Position numbers and translations under genes: made by a program | The notes under the pieces: model-generated | The model's database searches: none | Seen by the model: the letters and a program-made list of their open reading frames with translations, nothing else | What the model was told of the DNA's origin: nothing | Part shown: in pieces, positions 46,114 to 55,500 of the stretch | Layout of the letters: each line of letters begins with the position of its first letter | Numbering within the stretch: position 1 is the stretch's first letter | Assembly (NCBI RefSeq): GCF_002188635.1 | Contig: NZ_NINX01000024.1 | Location: 124,001 to 188,000 of the forward strand | Length of the DNA: 64,000 bases | From: Pigmentiphaga sp. NML030171 | Lineage (GTDB): Bacteria; Pseudomonadota; Gammaproteobacteria; Burkholderiales; Burkholderiaceae_B | Reading direction: 5' to 3'

Positions 46114-46521
46114 ATGACTCAACCCCTGCTTGGCAAGCTCCGCCACATCTCCCTTTCGGTGAAGGACATCGAAGAAACCGCACGCTTCTACGAACAGGCA
46201 TTCGGCATGTTCCGCGTGCGCCAGTCCAACGTCGCCGTCATGATGTCCGACGGCGTGGTCAGCCTGGCCATCATCAGCTCGACCAAGAATCCCAACGCGG
46301 AAGAACGCGAGGGCCTTCATCACATGGGCTTCCTGATCGACGAGATGGAAAACGCCGCGGACCGGGTACTGGGCGCCGGCGCCCAGTACCACGGCCAGAT
46401 CAACGGCGTGGGCAAGGGCCCGGCCACCGAGCGCAAGTACCGCGACCCGAACGGCATCGTGTTCGACATTGTCACGCGCGAGCACGCCGAGCGCGTCTGG
46501 TGCCTGCCGCAGATCGTGTAA
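46114..46521 (+). CDS. VOC-superfamily (glyoxalase/dioxygenase-fold) protein
   Basis: This 135-residue protein has two beta-alpha-beta-beta-beta modules. Possible metal ligands are His in LRHISLSVKD, His in LHHMGFLID and the late Glu in ATERKYRDPNG or VFDIVTRE. The DPNGIVFDI pattern is typical of the family. Functions range from glyoxalases to ring-cleavage enzymes and epimerases and cannot be narrowed here. It is the first gene of a plus-strand operon with the cupin (9 bases) and rhodanese genes. Confidence 0.88.
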   Translation: MTQPLLGKLRHISLSVKDIEETARFYEQAFGMFRVRQSNVAVMMSDGVVSLAIISSTKNPNAEEREGLHHMGFLIDEMENAADRVLGAGAQYHGQINGVGKGPATERKYRDPNGIVFDIVTREHAERVWCLPQIV

Positions 46522-46530
46522 GGAGAACCC

Positions 46531-47082
46531 ATGCCGAATCATCCCTACACGCTCGAACAGTTCTGCGAGAACACCCGCGCGACCCTGCGCCAGGATCCCG
46601 GCCGCGCCGGCCAGGAGCGCGTCTGCGCCGATTTCGAACGGCTGCTGCAATCGCCGGCCTTCGTCGACAAGTACTGCGCGCCGGAGCTCGAACGCAAGCT
46701 GTACCGCGTCCATACCGACCCCGAACTCGGTTTCGAGGTCCTGGTCCACCTGAACAAGGCGGCGCGTAAGTCCCCGCCCCACGACCATGGCGAATCCTGG
46801 GCGATCTATGGCCAGGTCACCCGGTGGGTGGATATCACCAACTACCGGCGCGTCGACGACGGCCGGCAGCCCGGCCGCGCCGACCTGACGCCGACCGAGT
46901 CCTTCCGGCTGGAACCCGGGCAGGCCCGGCTGTTCCCGCAAGGCGCCATCCACGCGATCGACTACCCCGACCAGGCCGTGTTCGCGCGCGTCACCGGACG
47001 CGACCTGGACGCCTTCCATCGCGACATGTTCGATCTCGAGACGGGAACGGTCACCCGCATGACTCCGCAGCGGGCGAGCTGA
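46531..47082 (+). CDS. cysteine-dioxygenase-like thiol dioxygenase (cupin)
   Basis: This 183-residue cupin has the iron-binding HxH in SPPHDHGESWAIYG and the third His in PQGAIHAIDYP, the pattern of Cdo/3-mercaptopropionate dioxygenase-type enzymes, which oxidise a thiol to a sulfinate with O2. The usual Glu of cupin motif 1 is replaced, as in thiol dioxygenases. The preceding AAGGAGAACCC gives a strong start. Its place between a VOC protein and a rhodanese supports a role with sulfur compounds. The substrate (Cys, mercaptopropionate or another thiol acid) is not fixed by the sequence. Confidence 0.75.
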   Translation: MPNHPYTLEQFCENTRATLRQDPGRAGQERVCADFERLLQSPAFVDKYCAPELERKLYRVHTDPELGFEVLVHLNKAARKSPPHDHGESWAIYGQVTRWVDITNYRRVDDGRQPGRADLTPTESFRLEPGQARLFPQGAIHAIDYPDQAVFARVTGRDLDAFHRDMFDLETGTVTRMTPQRAS

Positions 47083-47112
47083 CGTGGCGCCCCGCACCAT
47101 GGAACAACCGAC

Positions 47113-48726
47113 ATGAACATGCCAGGACAGGAACGGATCGTGACCCCCGCCGAATTGCGGGCGCGCCTGCGGCGCGACGGGGAACTCGCCCTGGTCGACG
47201 TTCGCGAAGAACTTCCCTTCTCCCGCGGACACCTGCTGCAAGCGCGCTGCATCGCGCTGTCCCGGCTGGAGGTGCTGATGCCGCAGCGCATACCCCGCCG
47301 ATCGACGCCCATCGTGCTGTGCGCCGACGCGGCGCTGAACCAACGGGCGCGCGGGCGGCTGGCCAGCCTCGGCTATACGGACGTCTCCGCCCTGGAAGGC
47401 GGGATCGAGGGCTGGGCCCGGGCCAGCCTGCCGGTCTTCAGCGGCGTCAACGTACCCAGCAAGGCCTTCGGCGAATTCGTCGAGCATGCCTATCGCACGC
47501 CCTCGATAGACGCGAAGGAACTGCAGCGCCTGCTCGACGCCCGTGCCGACGTGAAGGTATTCGACTCGCGTCCCTATGACGACTACACCGCCGAGACCAT
47601 CCCCACATCCACCAGCGCGCCGGGCGCGGAACTGGCATTCCGCGTTCCCGCAGCCATCGTGAACGACGACACGCTGGTGGTAGTCAACTGCGCCGGCCGC
47701 ACCCGCAGCATCCTGGGGGCGCAATCCATCATCAACGCCGGCCTGCCGCAACGCGTCGTTGCCTTGCGCAACGGCACCATGGGGTGGCGCCTGGCGGGGC
47801 TGGCGGTGGAAACCGGCGCGGAACGCCGCCTGGCCGCGCCCTCGCCTCAAGCCGCGCAGGCCTCGCGCATGGCCGCGCAGCGCTTTGCCGACGCCGCCGG
47901 CGTACGCGAGGCCGACCTGCCCATGCTCCACCAATGGCTGGACGAGCGCGAGGCGCGCACGCTCTATGCGCTGGACGTACGCACGCCCGATGAAGCCGCG
48001 CGGGATCCGCTGCCCGGCACGCTGTCCGCCCCCGGCGGTCAACTGGTACAGGCAACCGATCTCTATGTCGGCACCCTGCAATCGCGCATTGTCCTGCTCG
48101 ATCCGGAGCACACGCGGGCGCTGATGACGGGAGCCTGGCTGCGGTGCATGGGATGGCGCGACGTCTACGTGGCACCGCCGCACCGGGTCCGCGACATGGC
48201 CGCCCTGCTCGCGACGCGGCCGGCTCCGCTGCCGACGCCGGCCAGCCCGGGATTGGACGCCGCCGAGGCCCAGGCCTACATGCAGGCCATGGACGTGACG
48301 GTGCTGGACCTGTCCTGGAGCCGCCACTACAAGCGGCGCCACGTGCCGGGCGCCGTGTTCGCCTCGCGCAGCCACCTGGATGCGGCCCTGAATGCCCATG
48401 CCGGCAGCGCGGGCTACCTGCTGACCTGCGAGGACGGCCGCGTCTCGGGTTTCGCCCTGGCCGAGGCACAGGCCCTTACCAGAAAGCCTGTCCACTACCT
48501 GGCGGGCGGGATCGCGGCCTGGTCCGCGGCCGGCCTGCCGTTGACCAGCGACGAACAACACTGGTCGGTGGAACCCGAAGACGTCTGGCTGCGCCCCTTC
48601 GAAAGGTCGACCCAGACCCGCCAAGCCATGGACGAATACCTGTCGTGGGAAGTCGACCTGCTGGAACAGGCCCGCCTGGACGGCAGCCTGAACTTCCAGG
48701 CCTATGCGCCGCAGCGGCCCACCTGA
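47113..48726 (+). CDS. four-domain rhodanese (sulfurtransferase)
   Basis: This 537-residue protein is built of four rhodanese-like domains (about 8-105, 135-235, 265-370, 385-480) plus a 50-residue C-terminal extension. Domain 2 carries a full active loop CAGRTRS. Domain 1 has Cys in LCADAALNQR and domain 4 has Cys in LLTCEDGRVSG. Domain 3 has LLDPEHTRAL with no Cys and is probably inactive. Rhodaneses move sulfane sulfur to acceptors. It is encoded between the thiol-dioxygenase-like gene and a Bug receptor gene, so it likely handles sulfur released from an imported substrate (inference). Confidence 0.88.
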   Translation: MNMPGQERIVTPAELRARLRRDGELALVDVREELPFSRGHLLQARCIALSRLEVLMPQRIPRRSTPIVLCADAALNQRARGRLASLGYTDVSALEGGIEGWARASLPVFSGVNVPSKAFGEFVEHAYRTPSIDAKELQRLLDARADVKVFDSRPYDDYTAETIPTSTSAPGAELAFRVPAAIVNDDTLVVVNCAGRTRSILGAQSIINAGLPQRVVALRNGTMGWRLAGLAVETGAERRLAAPSPQAAQASRMAAQRFADAAGVREADLPMLHQWLDEREARTLYALDVRTPDEAARDPLPGTLSAPGGQLVQATDLYVGTLQSRIVLLDPEHTRALMTGAWLRCMGWRDVYVAPPHRVRDMAALLATRPAPLPTPASPGLDAAEAQAYMQAMDVTVLDLSWSRHYKRRHVPGAVFASRSHLDAALNAHAGSAGYLLTCEDGRVSGFALAEAQALTRKPVHYLAGGIAAWSAAGLPLTSDEQHWSVEPEDVWLRPFERSTQTRQAMDEYLSWEVDLLEQARLDGSLNFQAYAPQRPT

Positions 48727-48770
48727 GGCCGCGCGCCGTTCGCAAACGATAAGAAAACCGGAGACATCTC

Positions 48771-49766
48771 ATGACACAGCAAAGACTCGGCAAGCCCGTC
48801 CTTGGCCTCGCGGCGCTCGCACTGTCCTGCGCCGGCGGCCTGCCCACCACCCTGGCCGCGGACGCCACGTGGAAACCGGCCAAGCCCATCAAACTCATCG
48901 TCGCCTACCCCGCGGGCGGTCCGGTCGACCAGATGGCGCGCGCCTTCTCGAACGAAATGGCGAACGAACTCGGCCAGCCCGTCATCGTCGACAACCGCGG
49001 CGGCGCCAGCGGCTCGCTGGGCGCCAACTTCGTCCGCCGGGCGGAGCCCGACGGCTACACCATCAGCCTGATCATGGACGCCCACACCATCGTGCCAAGT
49101 CTGATGAAGGATGCCGGCTATCGCCCGCTGGAAGACTTCACCCCCATCGGCCTGGTCACGCGCGCGCCCATGGCCATCGGCGTCAACGCGCAGCGGCCCT
49201 ACCAGACCTTCCGCGACGTCGCCGAAGCCGCCAGGGCCAAGCCCCGAAGCGCCAGCTATGGCGTCTCGCAGGGTACGCTGGGCAGCCTGGTCATGCTCCA
49301 GCTCCAGCGCCTGGGCAATTTCGAACTGCTCAACGTGCCCTACAAAGGCGCCGCGCCCGCGCTGCAGGATGCGCTGGGCGGACAGATAGACATGGTGGTC
49401 GGCTTTCCCAGCAAGGTCATGCCCTACATCCAGAGCAAACAGATGCGCGTACTGGCCGTCACCTCGAAAGAACGCTCGAAAGACCTTCCCGACATTCCCA
49501 CACTGGGCGAGCAAGGCTTCGGCGAGATCGACTGGTCGGGCTGGATGGGACTGGCGGGGCCCGCCGGCATGCCGCCGGCCATCGTCCAGCGCTACAGCAG
49601 CGTCTTGAAGAAGGTACTGTCGGAACCCGCCGTGATCGAACGCTTCAATGCCGCGGGCATGCCGGTGGACTTCAGCGATCCGCCCACCTTCGCGAAATTC
49701 ATGGCGTCCGAAACCGCCTACTGGAACAAGGTCATCGTGGATGGCAAGCTCGCCGCGTCCAACTGA
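48771..49766 (+). CDS. Bug-family periplasmic solute-binding receptor
   Basis: This 331-residue receptor has a signal peptide (VLGLAALALSCAGGLPTTLA) and Bug features: KPIKLIVAYPAGGPVDQMA, VIVDNRGGASGSLGANF and EPDGYTISLI. It ends the VOC-cupin-rhodanese operon and is expected to bind the carboxylate that the operon breaks down. It converges with the IclR gene at 49791. GGAAAG/CTTTCC near 49770-49788 could be a weak terminator between them. Confidence 0.93.
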   Translation: MTQQRLGKPVLGLAALALSCAGGLPTTLAADATWKPAKPIKLIVAYPAGGPVDQMARAFSNEMANELGQPVIVDNRGGASGSLGANFVRRAEPDGYTISLIMDAHTIVPSLMKDAGYRPLEDFTPIGLVTRAPMAIGVNAQRPYQTFRDVAEAARAKPRSASYGVSQGTLGSLVMLQLQRLGNFELLNVPYKGAAPALQDALGGQIDMVVGFPSKVMPYIQSKQMRVLAVTSKERSKDLPDIPTLGEQGFGEIDWSGWMGLAGPAGMPPAIVQRYSSVLKKVLSEPAVIERFNAAGMPVDFSDPPTFAKFMASETAYWNKVIVDGKLAASN

Positions 49767-49790
49767 CCCGGAAAGAAAAGGCTTTCCCGT

Positions 49791-50534
49791 TCAGCCGGAA
49801 AAGCCCAGCGTCGCCGATATCGCCCGCGCGTGCTCCTGCAGCAACGCGATGATCCGCTTGGGCGGCGCCTTGGCCAACCGCACGGCCAGGCCCGTCACCC
49901 CTATCGCCGCCACGCACTCGCCCCCGGCATCGCGAATCGGCACGGAAATACCCATCACCCCCTCGGCCCACTCTTCGTTGTTGACCGCGTAGCCGTCGCG
50001 CCGGACCTTCGCCATGATCTTCTCCAGCTCGGCCCGCGTGGTCGGCGTGTTGGGACCGAAGCGGGGATACGGCTCGGCCAGCGAATCCAGCACGGATCCG
50101 GACGAAAACGCCAGCAACACCTTGCCCGAAGCCGTCGCATGCATGGGCGCCTGCCCACCCGTCTTCGCATTCACCCGGATGCGATGCGTACCCTCGACCA
50201 CGTCCAGATACACGATGCTGTCCCGGTCCAGGGCGGCCAGATACGAGGTCTCGCCCAACTCGTCGCGCAGGGCCACCAGGGCCGGCCGGGCCAGCGATGC
50301 CACGTTGTAGCGTTCCCGCACGCTGTTACCCAGAGTCCAGGTCTTGAGCGTGGGCATGTAGCTCGCATCCGGTGCCTGGCAGACATAGCCCAGGTGCATC
50401 AGCGTGTTGAGCAGGCGGTGGACGTTGCTTTTCTGAAGCCCGGTCTCGCGGGTCAGCTCGGACAGGCTCACCGGCCCGTCGTGCTGGCACAGGCGCTCGA
50501 ACACCTGGAAGGCTTTGATGACTGTCTTATCCAT
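49791..50534 (-). CDS. IclR-family transcriptional regulator
   Basis: This 247-residue protein has an N-terminal winged helix (VSLSELTRETGLQKSNVHRLLN) and an IclR effector domain (about 75-245) with ATASGKVLLAF and the ligand-region GVMGISVPIRDAGGECVAAIGV. It sits at the end of the sulfur-related operon on the opposite strand and is the best local candidate to regulate it and the divergent MaoC operon. No other regulator lies between 42 and 50 kb. Confidence 0.92.
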   Translation of the reverse strand: MDKTVIKAFQVFERLCQHDGPVSLSELTRETGLQKSNVHRLLNTLMHLGYVCQAPDASYMPTLKTWTLGNSVRERYNVASLARPALVALRDELGETSYLAALDRDSIVYLDVVEGTHRIRVNAKTGGQAPMHATASGKVLLAFSSGSVLDSLAEPYPRFGPNTPTTRAELEKIMAKVRRDGYAVNNEEWAEGVMGISVPIRDAGGECVAAIGVTGLAVRLAKAPPKRIIALLQEHARAISATLGFSG

Positions 50535-50576
50535 TCGCGGTCTAGATTTTCGTGGGTACCGGCCTTGCGCGGCTGA

Positions 50577-51500
50577 TCATAGCAAAGACACTCCGCTCGA
50601 CCGCCGGCAGTGCGACAGGAAGTTGGCCACGGCGGCCGATGCTCCGCTACGCGGATGGACGACGTCGATACGCGTTTCCAGCAGCCGGCTGTTCCCCGCG
50701 ATCGGCACCCGGACCACGCCGCGATGCCCGCTCGCCGCCGCCGACCCCGGAATCAGCGCGACGCCCAGGCGTCCGGCGACCAGCGCCATGATCGTGTAGA
50801 TGTGCGCCGCCTCCTGGACGATGTTGGGCTGGAAGCCCGCTTCGATGCAGGCCCCGACGATCCGTTGATGGAAAGCGGGGACCCGGTCGGCGGAATAGGA
50901 GACGAACCGCTCGCGCGCCAGCGCCGATAACGGAATCGAACGCCGCGACGCGAGGGGATGGTCATCGGGCAGCACGGCGCACAGCCGGTCGACCAGGACG
51001 GTTTCGCCGTCCACCCCCGCGGCCAGCTCCACCGGCGGACTCAGCAGGCCGACGTCGGCGCGGCCGCTCGATACCAGGCCGGCCACGTCCACCGACACCC
51101 CCTCGACCAGGCGCAACCGGACGTCCGGATACTCCTCGGAAAAGCGGCCCAGCACCTCGGGCAGGAAACTCACCATCGCCGAGGTGATGAAGGCGACCCG
51201 TACCTCGCCCAGTTCGCCGCGGGCCGTCGCCTGGGTCAACTCGACGGACCGCCGCGCCTGGGCCAGCAGCAACGTTGCCTCCTTGAGCAGGACCGCTCCC
51301 GCCTCCGTCAAGCTGATCCCGACGGGAGAACGCTCGAACAACCGCACGTCCAGCTGGGCCTCCAGCTTGTGCATCGCCACGCTCAGAGGCGGCTGCGACA
51401 TGTGGAGCATGTCGGCGGCACGCCGGAAGCTTCCGGACTCCGCCACCGCCACGAACTGGCGTAGCACCCGCAGATCGGGCAAGCCCGAGGGTATATCCAT
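50577..51500 (-). CDS. LysR-family regulator
   Basis: This 307-residue protein has helix-turn-helix GSFRRAADMLHMSQPPLSVAM and LEAQLDVRLFERSPVGISLTEAG after it, of the CbbR/CatR-like branch (PPLS). The effector domain follows. It is divergent from the Bug receptor-SDR-RraA-enolase operon at 51602 and is its likely activator. The 100-base region between them should hold both promoters. Confidence 0.92.
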   Translation of the reverse strand: MDIPSGLPDLRVLRQFVAVAESGSFRRAADMLHMSQPPLSVAMHKLEAQLDVRLFERSPVGISLTEAGAVLLKEATLLLAQARRSVELTQATARGELGEVRVAFITSAMVSFLPEVLGRFSEEYPDVRLRLVEGVSVDVAGLVSSGRADVGLLSPPVELAAGVDGETVLVDRLCAVLPDDHPLASRRSIPLSALARERFVSYSADRVPAFHQRIVGACIEAGFQPNIVQEAAHIYTIMALVAGRLGVALIPGSAAASGHRGVVRVPIAGNSRLLETRIDVVHPRSGASAAVANFLSHCRRSSGVSLL

Positions 51501-51601
51501 CGTGTATCACCATGCAGCTCAAAGATATTGGACGCATTACCCCCGGCATCTTACAGTCAACCCCACGTCACCGCCGTGCAACGAACCCGCCTGGAGAATT
51601 C

Positions 51602-52582
51602 ATGGGCTCCCGATCTCTGCCCCCGGCATGGGGCCTGCTCTTGCTGAGCGCCCTTCCCTGCGCCGCCTCCGCGCAGACCTATCCCGACCGGCCCATCCGC
51701 CTGGTCGTCGCCACGCCTCCCGGCTCGACGCCGGACATCGGCGCGCGCCTGCTGGGACATTTCCTGGCGGAAGACCTCAAGCAGCCCGTGGTGGTCGAGA
51801 ACAAACCCGGCGTGAACGGCATCCTGGCCGCGCGGGAAGTACTCAAGGCGCAGGCCGACGGCTACACCTTCCTGATCGCCCCGCAAAGCACCATGTCGGT
51901 CAGCCCGCACGTCTATCCCAGGCAGGCCGGCGCGTTTCCGACGTCGTTCGTCGCGGTGGGCCAGATCTATAGAACCGACTTCAGCCTGATCGTCAGCAAC
52001 GCCTCGGGCCTGCGTTCGGTCAGCGACGTCATCGCCGCGGCCAGAAAGGCGCCCGGCAAGCTGACGGCGGCCTACGCCGCTCCCGGCAGCGCCTCCCATG
52101 TGTCGGCCGAACGCTTCAAGCAAGCCGCCGGCGTCGACATCTATACGGTCTCCTTCAACGGCAGCCCCGCCGCCGCACTGGCGGTAGCCTCCGGCGACGC
52201 GGACATGCTGTTCGAAACCATTCCATCCACCGAGTCGGTGGTTGCCACGGGCAGGGCGCGCCGAATCGCCATGACGGGACCCGCCAGGTTCGAACTCGCG
52301 CCGAACGTCCCCACGGTGGCCGAGTCCGGCCTTCCTGGATTCGTGGTGACGACCTGGGCCGGCCTCTTCGCCGCCAGGGACCTGCCCGCGGACAGGCTGG
52401 ACCGGATCGCCGCGGCGGTGGCCAAGGCGCTGAAGAACCCCGAACTGGTGCGGAAGATCGCCGCCGCCGGCTTTTTGCCCGGCGAGGCATTGCCCGTGGA
52501 GTTCCAGAAATTGTGGATGGCCGAATCGGCCATGTGGAAAAAGACGGTGGATCACGCACCGGCATTGCAATTGGAGCGTTGA
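51602..52582 (+). CDS. Bug-family periplasmic solute-binding receptor
   Basis: This 326-residue receptor starts at ATG 51602 (GGAGAATTC before it) with signal [15 protein letters not shown]. It then has [34 protein letters not shown] and [10 protein letters not shown]. The Pro-Pro in the first loop differs from the usual PFAAGG, so the ligand may be atypical. It is the first gene of a four-gene operon with an SDR (2 bases), an RraA-like protein and an enolase-superfamily protein. Confidence 0.92.
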   Translation: MGSRSLPPAWGLLLLSALPCAASAQTYPDRPIRLVVATPPGSTPDIGARLLGHFLAEDLKQPVVVENKPGVNGILAAREVLKAQADGYTFLIAPQSTMSVSPHVYPRQAGAFPTSFVAVGQIYRTDFSLIVSNASGLRSVSDVIAAARKAPGKLTAAYAAPGSASHVSAERFKQAAGVDIYTVSFNGSPAAALAVASGDADMLFETIPSTESVVATGRARRIAMTGPARFELAPNVPTVAESGLPGFVVTTWAGLFAARDLPADRLDRIAAAVAKALKNPELVRKIAAAGFLPGEALPVEFQKLWMAESAMWKKTVDHAPALQLER

Positions 52583-52584
52583 GC

Positions 52585-53370
52585 ATGGATCTTGGAATCG
52601 CGGACAAAGTCGCTTTGGTCCTGGGTGGCGGAGGCGGCCTGGGAGGCGCCATCGCGCAGGCCTTGAGCCGCGAAGGCTGCCGCGTGGCGGTGGCCGATCT
52701 CAATCTGGAGGCGGCGCAGGCGGTGGCATCCGGCATCGCCGAACGAGGTGGAGAAGCCGTCGCGCTGCAATGGGATCTCGGCCGGCTCGACCAGCACGAC
52801 GAGAAGCTCGCAAGGCTGGAATCGGCCCTCGGTCCCGTCGACATCCTGGTCAACAACTCCGGAGGGCCGAAGCCCTCCTCGACCCTGGAGGTTCCCGACG
52901 ACGACTGGCGCCGCCATTTCGACGCCATGGTGCTGGCGCTGATGTCGCTGTCCCGGCGCATCGTGCCGGGCATGCGCGAACGCGGATGGGGCCGGGTCAT
53001 TACCTCCACGTCGTCGGGCGTGGTCGCTCCCATCGCCAATCTGGCCGTCTCGAACGCGCTGCGCCTGAGCCTGGTCGGCTGGTCCAAGTCGCTGGCCAAC
53101 GAAGTCGCTCGCGACGGCGTGACGGTCAACGTAACCGTCCCCGGACGCATCGCCACTTCTCGCGTGGCCGCTCTCGACCAGGCCCGGGCCGCCGCCTCGG
53201 GCCTCTCGACGGACCAGGTGTCGGCGGCCAGCCTCGCCAGCATCCCCGCCGGCCGCTATGGCGACCCTGGCGAATACGCGGACGCGGTCGCCTTCCTGGC
53301 CAGCGCGCGGGCCAGCTACATCACCGGCAGCGTCCTGCGCGTGGACGGCGGCCTGATTCCCAGCATCTAG
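52585..53370 (+). CDS. short-chain dehydrogenase/reductase-like protein lacking the YxxxK pair
   Basis: This 261-residue protein has a Rossmann start ([15 protein letters not shown]), NNSGGP and the Ser strand STSSGVV. In the place of the catalytic YxxxK it reads VSNALRL, so neither Tyr nor Lys is kept. A subgroup of SDRs with NLAxSNxLR here is known to me as a recurrent variant, which suggests selection rather than decay. It may use another mechanism or bind NAD(P) without ordinary reduction. It ends [11 protein letters not shown] like other SDRs. The operon partners (RraA, enolase) suggest hydroxy- or oxo-acid metabolism. Confidence 0.85.
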   Translation: MDLGIADKVALVLGGGGGLGGAIAQALSREGCRVAVADLNLEAAQAVASGIAERGGEAVALQWDLGRLDQHDEKLARLESALGPVDILVNNSGGPKPSSTLEVPDDDWRRHFDAMVLALMSLSRRIVPGMRERGWGRVITSTSSGVVAPIANLAVSNALRLSLVGWSKSLANEVARDGVTVNVTVPGRIATSRVAALDQARAAASGLSTDQVSAASLASIPAGRYGDPGEYADAVAFLASARASYITGSVLRVDGGLIPSI

Positions 53371-53386
53371 ACCAAGGAGCAGATTC

Positions 53387-54064
53387 ATGACCATGACGAA
53401 AGAGCAACGCCGCACCCTGCGCGAGCGCTATGCCAAGGTCGACACGGCCAACGTGGCGGACGTGCTCGACGAACTGGGCCTGTTCGATCAGGGCCTGGCG
53501 CCGGAATTCCGCCAACTGAGCGGCACCGGCAAGCTGGCCGGCTGGGCCTTCACCATCCGCGGCCAGATGGTGCCCGGCCCCCAGGGGGGCGACGCGCAGA
53601 AAATGCGGGCGTGCCAGGAAATCTCGGACGACGAGGTCAGCGTCTGGAGCGGAGACGGCCGCGGCATCTGCTATTTCGGCGAACTCATCGCCATAGGCAT
53701 GAAGGAACGCGGCTGCGTCGGCGCCCTGATCGACGGCGGCATCCGGGACCTGCACTGGCTCAACGCCATGCAATTCCCCATCTTCGCCACCTACCGCACG
53801 CCGGTCCAGTCCATCGGCCGCTGGCGCGTCACAGGCTGGCAGGAGAAGGTCTACCTGGCCGGGGCCACGGGCAACCTGGTCGCCGTGTCCCCCGGCGACT
53901 TCATCCTGGCCGATGCCGACGGCGCCATCGTCATCCCCGCGGCCCACGCCGAGAAGGTGCTGGTCGAGGCCGAGCGCCTGACCGAACAGGAGGCCCGCAT
54001 CCGGCAGGAACTCGCCAACGGCCTGTCGCTGTCCGCCGCCCTGGAGAAGTATGGACACGTCTAG
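53387..54064 (+). CDS. RraA-like aldolase/dimethylmenaquinone methyltransferase-family protein
   Basis: This 225-residue protein of the RraA/HMG aldolase fold has TANVADVLDELG at the start and the active-site segment GALIDGGIRDLHWL. The Arg-Asp there and the preceding acidic SGDGRG region are those used by 4-hydroxy-4-methyl-2-oxoglutarate/oxalocitramalate-type aldolases. The late GDFILADADGAIVIP is also typical. It probably cleaves a hydroxy-oxo acid to pyruvate or oxaloacetate, which fits a catabolic operon. AAGGAG lies 7 bases before the ATG. It overlaps the next gene by 14 bases. Confidence 0.88.
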   Translation: MTMTKEQRRTLRERYAKVDTANVADVLDELGLFDQGLAPEFRQLSGTGKLAGWAFTIRGQMVPGPQGGDAQKMRACQEISDDEVSVWSGDGRGICYFGELIAIGMKERGCVGALIDGGIRDLHWLNAMQFPIFATYRTPVQSIGRWRVTGWQEKVYLAGATGNLVAVSPGDFILADADGAIVIPAAHAEKVLVEAERLTEQEARIRQELANGLSLSAALEKYGHV

Positions 54065-55253
54065 CGCGGACGAGGGCCGCATCCTGCCGGCGGACCGGCA
54101 AGCGCCCTTCGCGTTCCGGGTAAAGAAGATCTCCGCCTACGCCTGCCTCGCCCCCACGCCCGCCGTCGTCTCGTCTTTCGGCGCTCGCCGGGAGCGAGGC
54201 GCCCTGCTGGTCGCGCTCGAAGACGAGACCGGCCACGTCGGGTGGGGAGAAATCTGGTGCGGGATGCCGGCGGCCGGCGCCCTGCACCGCCTCGCGCTGC
54301 TGCGCGAATTCGTCGCCCCCTTTCTGGCGGGGCAGCTCGTGCGCGACATTCCGGCCTGCGTGCGGACACTGGCGACGCGGCTGGCACCCGTGGAGATCCT
54401 GGCGGGCGAACGCGGTCCCGTCTCGCAGGTCCTGGCCGGACTGGACAGCGCGCTCTGGGACTTGCGCGCAAGGGTGGCGGGCCTTCCGCTCCATGCGCTG
54501 CTGGGGACCGGCAGCCCCACCCTGCGCTGCTACGCCAGCGGCATCGCGCCCGACGCCTCCGAGGCGGTCCTGGACCGCCTGAGGTCCCAGGGGCACCGCG
54601 CCTTCAAATTCAAGGCGGGTTTCGACGATGCCCGTACCCTGCCCCTGCTGGCGGACCAGCGTTGCCGGCTCATGCCGTCCGAGCGCATGATGATCGACGC
54701 GAACTGCGGCTGGACCCCGCGGTCCGCCCTTGCCGCCGTGCGCGAACTCCGGGAGGTCGAACTGGAATGGATAGAAGAGCCAATCCGGCCAGACTGCGCC
54801 GACGACGACTGGATGCGGCTGCGCGAGGTTGCCGCGACAGCGCTGGCGGGCGGCGAGAACCTGTTCAGCGCAGCGGAGTTCTCGCGCGCGTCCGCCTGGC
54901 TCGGCGTGGTCCAGCCCGACGTGGCGAAGTGGGGCGGCGTCTCGCAGGCATTACGCCTCGGGCGGGAGGTGGAACGCCGCGGCGGCCTGTTCTGCCCCCA
55001 TTCGTTCGGGACCCACATCGCCGCGATGACATCCGCCCACGTATTGGCCGCCGTGGGCGGACGGGGCTACCTGGAACTCGATGTGAACGACAACCCCTTG
55101 CGAGCCAGCGCCAGCTACGCGGGCTGGATCGCCCGGGGATCGATCACGCTGCCGGACGCGCCCGGCATAGGCGTCGGCCTGGACGTCGCCGGCATTTCCG
55201 CCCATGTCCGGGACAGCTTCAGCATCGCGGCAGCGGGTGTAGCGTTCACCTGA
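54051..55253 (+). CDS. mandelate racemase/muconate lactonizing enzyme family protein
   Basis: This 400-residue enolase-superfamily enzyme has a capping domain at about 20-150 and a barrel with base-bearing KxK (AFKFKAGF). Metal ligands are Asp in MIDANCGW, Glu in WIEEPI and Glu in AGGENLF, with a late PHSFGTHIAA containing His as second base. It abstracts a proton alpha to a carboxylate, as in sugar-acid dehydratases or racemases. Overlap with the RraA gene, and GGAG 4 bases before its ATG, show tight coupling. A likely path is acid uptake (Bug), oxidation or reduction (SDR), dehydration and aldol cleavage. Confidence 0.9.
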   Translation: MDTSSADEGRILPADRQAPFAFRVKKISAYACLAPTPAVVSSFGARRERGALLVALEDETGHVGWGEIWCGMPAAGALHRLALLREFVAPFLAGQLVRDIPACVRTLATRLAPVEILAGERGPVSQVLAGLDSALWDLRARVAGLPLHALLGTGSPTLRCYASGIAPDASEAVLDRLRSQGHRAFKFKAGFDDARTLPLLADQRCRLMPSERMMIDANCGWTPRSALAAVRELREVELEWIEEPIRPDCADDDWMRLREVAATALAGGENLFSAAEFSRASAWLGVVQPDVAKWGGVSQALRLGREVERRGGLFCPHSFGTHIAAMTSAHVLAAVGGRGYLELDVNDNPLRASASYAGWIARGSITLPDAPGIGVGLDVAGISAHVRDSFSIAAAGVAFT

Positions 55254-55268
55254 AGCGGTATCGGCCGA

Positions 55269-55500
55269 TCAGGCCGCCTGCACCCGTTGCAGGAACCCCC
55301 GTATCAGCGCGACCACTTCGTCCAGATGCGTTTCCAGCAACCAATGGCCGCCGTCCAGCAGGTGGAGTTCGGCATCCGGCAAGTCGCGCAGATAGGCACG
55401 GGCGGAGGCTTCAGGCATGTAGTGGTCCTGCGGCCCCAAGACAATCAATGTGGGCGGCTGGTGGTCCGCCAGGTATTGCCGGGCGCCGAACCGATCCCAA
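55269..55500 (-). pseudogene. alpha/beta hydrolase, C-terminal remnant
   Basis: About 75 residues of the C-terminal part of an epoxide-hydrolase/haloalkane-type alpha/beta hydrolase remain: HQPPTLIVLGPQDHYMP with the acid residue and HLLDGGHWLLETHLDEV with the catalytic His. The N-terminal two thirds, with nucleophile and start, are missing; the sequence passes directly into hipA-like coding on the other strand near 55490-55510. This marks the left edge of the defence/toxin region. Confidence 0.75.

Noticed and set aside
46057-48624. Minus-strand frame of 855 codons over the VOC, cupin and rhodanese genes
   Set aside because: It spans three convincing genes and their intergenic gaps, with shadow-type composition.
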